Below are positions 14,518 through 17,279 of a stretch of 17,279 bases of DNA, one piece after another. How positions within the stretch are numbered: position 1 is the first letter of the stretch; every line of letters begins with the position of its first letter. This DNA is from Myxococcales bacterium. GTDB lineage: Bacteria > Myxococcota > Myxococcia > Myxococcales > Myxococcaceae. The notes under the pieces are model-generated. The model was not told where the DNA came from. It saw nothing but the letters and a program-made list of their open reading frames with translations, and searched no databases. The position numbers and the translations under genes were made by a program. The stretch is taken from assembly GCA_003153055.1 (NCBI GenBank), contig PMBV01000525.1:1-17279 (forward strand). Direction: 5' to 3'.

Positions 14518-15376
14518 GATCCAACTCCTCGGAAGGGGCGACCCCACCCTCCATGCCAAACTCGGCCAGCGCTTCTCCTCGCTGGCTGACGAAAATGTCG
14601 TCGCTGCCCTCGGCCTGCGAGACCCGCAGGAGCCCCAGCTTGCACATCTCGAGGAGGGCCAGGAACGTGATGATCACCGCGCTGCGCACCCGCGCCCCGG
14701 CGAAGAGCTCGGCGAAGCGCACGCTGCCCTCGGCCGCTCGAACCTTGGCGGCCACGTCGTACATCGCCTGCGACAACGAGAGGTGCTCGCGGGTGACCTC
14801 GTGCTGGCGCCGGGGCTCCAAGTTGGCCAGCACCCGATCGAGGGCCTCGATGAGCCGGTACACCGAGATCTCGAGGAGGCCGATCTCGTCGGGCCCCAGC
14901 GGCACCGACGCCTGGGCCACCCGCCGGGGAAACACGGTGCGGTCGAGAATGTCGTTCTGGGCGAGCTGCTCGGCCACCGCCCGATATTTTTGGTACTCGA
15001 GGAGCCGGCGAACCAGGTCGGCCCGTGGGTCGAGCCGCTCGGCGGCCACCTCGGCCGTGTCCTGCCCGGCCGGCTGCTCCTCATGGGGGAGCAGCATGCG
15101 CGACTTGAGGTGCAACAGCGTCGAGGCCATCACCAGAAACTCGCCCGCGATGTCGAGGTCGATCTCCCGCATTCGCTCCAGGTGCTCCAGGTACTTCTCG
15201 GAGATGATGGCGATGGGAATGTCGAGAATATCGAGGCGGTGCTCTCGAATGAGGTGCAGGAGCAGGTCCAGCGGACCTTCGAAGTTGGGCAACGCTACGC
15301 GGAAGGCGTCGCGGGGGGCGAGCACCTCGTTGAGCGTCTCGTCTGGTGCAGGACTCCCGTCCTTCACGTCAGCCAA
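14504..15376 (-). CDS. scpA: Segregation and condensation protein ScpA (kleisin)
   Basis: The 290-residue protein opens, after about 25 extra residues, with the kleisin N-terminal signature NFEGPLDLLLHLI (31-43) and REHRLDILDIPIAII. These form the helix that contacts the SMC neck. A middle part with ESK-type helices follows (MASTLLHLKSRMLLP near 103-117). The C-terminal winged helix (AVIITFLALLEMCKLGLL, about 240-257) closes the ring on SMC. The length fits the family. The apparent start is TTG at 15376-15374 with GAGG 8 bases before it; GTG three codons later is the alternative. It is separated by 60 bases from trpS, with a hairpin in the gap, and overlaps scpB by 14 bases. No smc gene is in the window. 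Confidence 0.94.
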   Translation of the reverse strand: MADVKDGSPAPDETLNEVLAPRDAFRVALPNFEGPLDLLLHLIREHRLDILDIPIAIISEKYLEHLERMREIDLDIAGEFLVMASTLLHLKSRMLLPHEEQPAGQDTAEVAAERLDPRADLVRRLLEYQKYRAVAEQLAQNDILDRTVFPRRVAQASVPLGPDEIGLLEISVYRLIEALDRVLANLEPRRQHEVTREHLSLSQAMYDVAAKVRAAEGSVRFAELFAGARVRSAVIITFLALLEMCKLGLLRVSQAEGSDDIFVSQRGEALAEFGMEGGVAPSEELDHEYR

Positions 15377-15383
15377 TTGGCGA

Positions 15384-15418
15384 GCCTCAGGGGCGTTGGA
15401 GGCCGGAAAATCGGCCTC
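15384..15418 (-). promoter_or_regulatory. Intercistronic hairpin with a competing pairing over the scpA ribosome site
   Basis: In the 60-base trpS-scpA gap, GAGGCCG and CGGCCTC (15418-15412 and 15405-15399 on the minus strand) form a perfect 7-base-pair stem around ATTTTC. The downstream arm can instead pair with the GAGGC at 15388-15384, which holds the scpA Shine-Dalgarno (GCCTC with GAGGC, 10-base loop). The two structures exclude each other. No T-run follows, so it is not a standard terminator. The pairing is visible; regulation is inferred. Confidence 0.35.
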
Positions 15419-15436
15419 AGATGCGATGTACCACGG

Positions 15437-16432
15437 CTAGAGCCCAACTGCCTCGCGAACTCTCTTGATGACCGGAGCCGCGTAGCCGCGGGCCCGCTCG
15501 GCCCCGGCCTTGAGCGTTCGCTCGACCTCGGCCGGGTCGGCCATGAGCTCAGCGTAGCGCTTGCGAGGCGCGTCGAAGGCTGCGTGGTACCCCTCGAGGA
15601 GCCGGGTCTTGAAGTCGCCATAGCCCTTCCCGCCAAGGGACCAATCGCGCTCGACGTTGGCGAATTCGTCGTGGGGCAAGACGAGCTTGAGCAGCTGGTA
15701 CAGCGGCTGGCCCTCGGTGGGCTTGGGGGCGTCCTTCGCGGTGGAGTCGGTCTTCACCGACATCACCTGCTTCTTGACCTCGGCGTCGGTGCCGAAGAGG
15801 TCGATGGTGTTGTTGTACGTCTTCGACATCTTCTCGCCATCGCGACCGGGCACCTTGGCCGACTCGTCGCGAATGCGCTCCTTGGGCAGCTTGAAGACGC
15901 CGGGCTTCTTCTCGGGGCGCTGGGGGTCGTACCCTGGGGCGAAGGCGAGGTTGAACTTCCCGGCCCAATCTCGGGTCAGCTCGAGGTGCTGCTTTTGATC
16001 ATGCCCGACGGGCACCACGTCGGAGTCGTAGAGGAGGATGTCGGCCGCCATCAGCACCGGGTAGGCGAACAGCCCCAGGTGGGCCTCCTGGCCGCGCTCG
16101 GTCTTCTCTTTGTACGAGTGGGCGTTGGCCAGGTCGGGCAGCGGCACCAAGGTCCCGAGAATCCAGTAGAGCTCGGTGATCTCGGGAATGTCCGACTGGC
16201 GAAACAAGGTCGACCGAGTGGGGTCGACGCCCAGGGCGATGAAGGCGCAGGCGGTTTCGAAGGTGAGCGCCCGGGCGACCTTGGGGTCCTTCACCGAGTT
16301 GAGCGCGTGGAGGTTGGCGATGAAGTACAGCGCCTCGCCCTCGTCCTGCATTCGGACGAACTCGCGAATCGCGCCGTAGTAGTTCCCGAGGTGGAGCCGG
16401 CCAGACGACTGGACGCCGGAGAGAATGCGCAT
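15437..16432 (-). CDS. trpS: Tryptophan-tRNA ligase (TrpRS)
   Basis: The 331-residue class I aminoacyl-tRNA synthetase charges tRNA-Trp using ATP. The HIGH-type motif is HLGN (14-17, in GRLHLGNYYGAI). The tryptophanyl-adenylate region VPVGHDQKQHLELTRD lies at 140-155. The KMSKS loop is KMSKT (201-205, in DGEKMSKTYNN), a common TrpRS variant. The length matches bacterial TrpRS. I start at ATG 16432-16430 (MRILSGVQSS), which has GGAG 9 bases upstream; a GTG five codons earlier would take that site into the gene. It lies 50 bases after the sigma-54 activator and 60 bases before scpA on the same strand. No T-box or trp leader was found in the short upstream gap. Confidence 0.96.
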   Translation of the reverse strand: MRILSGVQSSGRLHLGNYYGAIREFVRMQDEGEALYFIANLHALNSVKDPKVARALTFETACAFIALGVDPTRSTLFRQSDIPEITELYWILGTLVPLPDLANAHSYKEKTERGQEAHLGLFAYPVLMAADILLYDSDVVPVGHDQKQHLELTRDWAGKFNLAFAPGYDPQRPEKKPGVFKLPKERIRDESAKVPGRDGEKMSKTYNNTIDLFGTDAEVKKQVMSVKTDSTAKDAPKPTEGQPLYQLLKLVLPHDEFANVERDWSLGGKGYGDFKTRLLEGYHAAFDAPRKRYAELMADPAEVERTLKAGAERARGYAAPVIKRVREAVGL

Positions 16433-16482
16433 GGGCGCCTTCTCCACCGGCCAGCCGCCGTTGTCCAGACGAAGGGCGTGGG

Positions 16483-17279
<797 letters not shown>

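Overview
The window is about 17.3 kb of dense, high-GC (well above 60 percent by eye) chromosomal DNA from a gliding delta-type bacterium, most likely a member of the Myxococcota. The evidence is two CglB-like von Willebrand A (VWA) lipoproteins with the N-terminal sequence CQTYDF, several large lipoproteins, an MshEN-domain protein, a TPR plus tandem cyclic-nucleotide-binding protein, and a sigma-54 activator. No transposon, phage gene, rRNA, tRNA or CRISPR array was seen. There are 14 genes: 13 complete and one (sigma-54 activator) cut by the right edge. No gene-free stretch exceeds 300 bases.

Layout from left to right. On the minus strand, a RimK-like ATP-grasp ligase (851-1747) is followed by rlmB (52-789). 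Just beyond rlmB, a possible promoter points out of the left edge. Divergent from these is a plus-strand pair of tandem CglB-like lipoproteins (1893-3116 and 3172-4386), ending at a hairpin (4406-4427). This hairpin overlaps the stop of a convergent minus-strand lipoprotein of unknown function (4424-5155). Divergent from that lipoprotein, on the plus strand, are a degenerate metallophosphoesterase-like lipoprotein (5245-6324) and a stand-alone MshEN protein (6374-7198). The rest is a minus-strand run of seven closely spaced genes. In transcription order these are: sigma-54 activator, trpS, scpA, scpB, rluB, a HEAT-repeat lipoprotein and the TPR/cNMP-binding protein, the last two joined by a TGATG overlap.

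Functionally the window mixes housekeeping and cell-surface or signalling genes. The housekeeping set covers 23S rRNA modification (RlmB, RluB), tryptophan charging (TrpS) and chromosome condensation (ScpA/ScpB with SMC). The surface and signalling set contains the CglB-type adhesins, proposed to act in adventurous gliding, three other lipoproteins, and two proteins with cyclic-nucleotide or cyclic-dinucleotide binding folds. The most unusual items are three. First, the tandem cglB duplication keeps all 18 non-lipid cysteines and the MIDAS residues in both copies. Second, RluB has a tail of about 450 residues rich in FG, RG and GKP and built of tandem 33-residue and 16-residue repeats. Third, one lipoprotein keeps the outline of a metallophosphoesterase but has lost most metal ligands.
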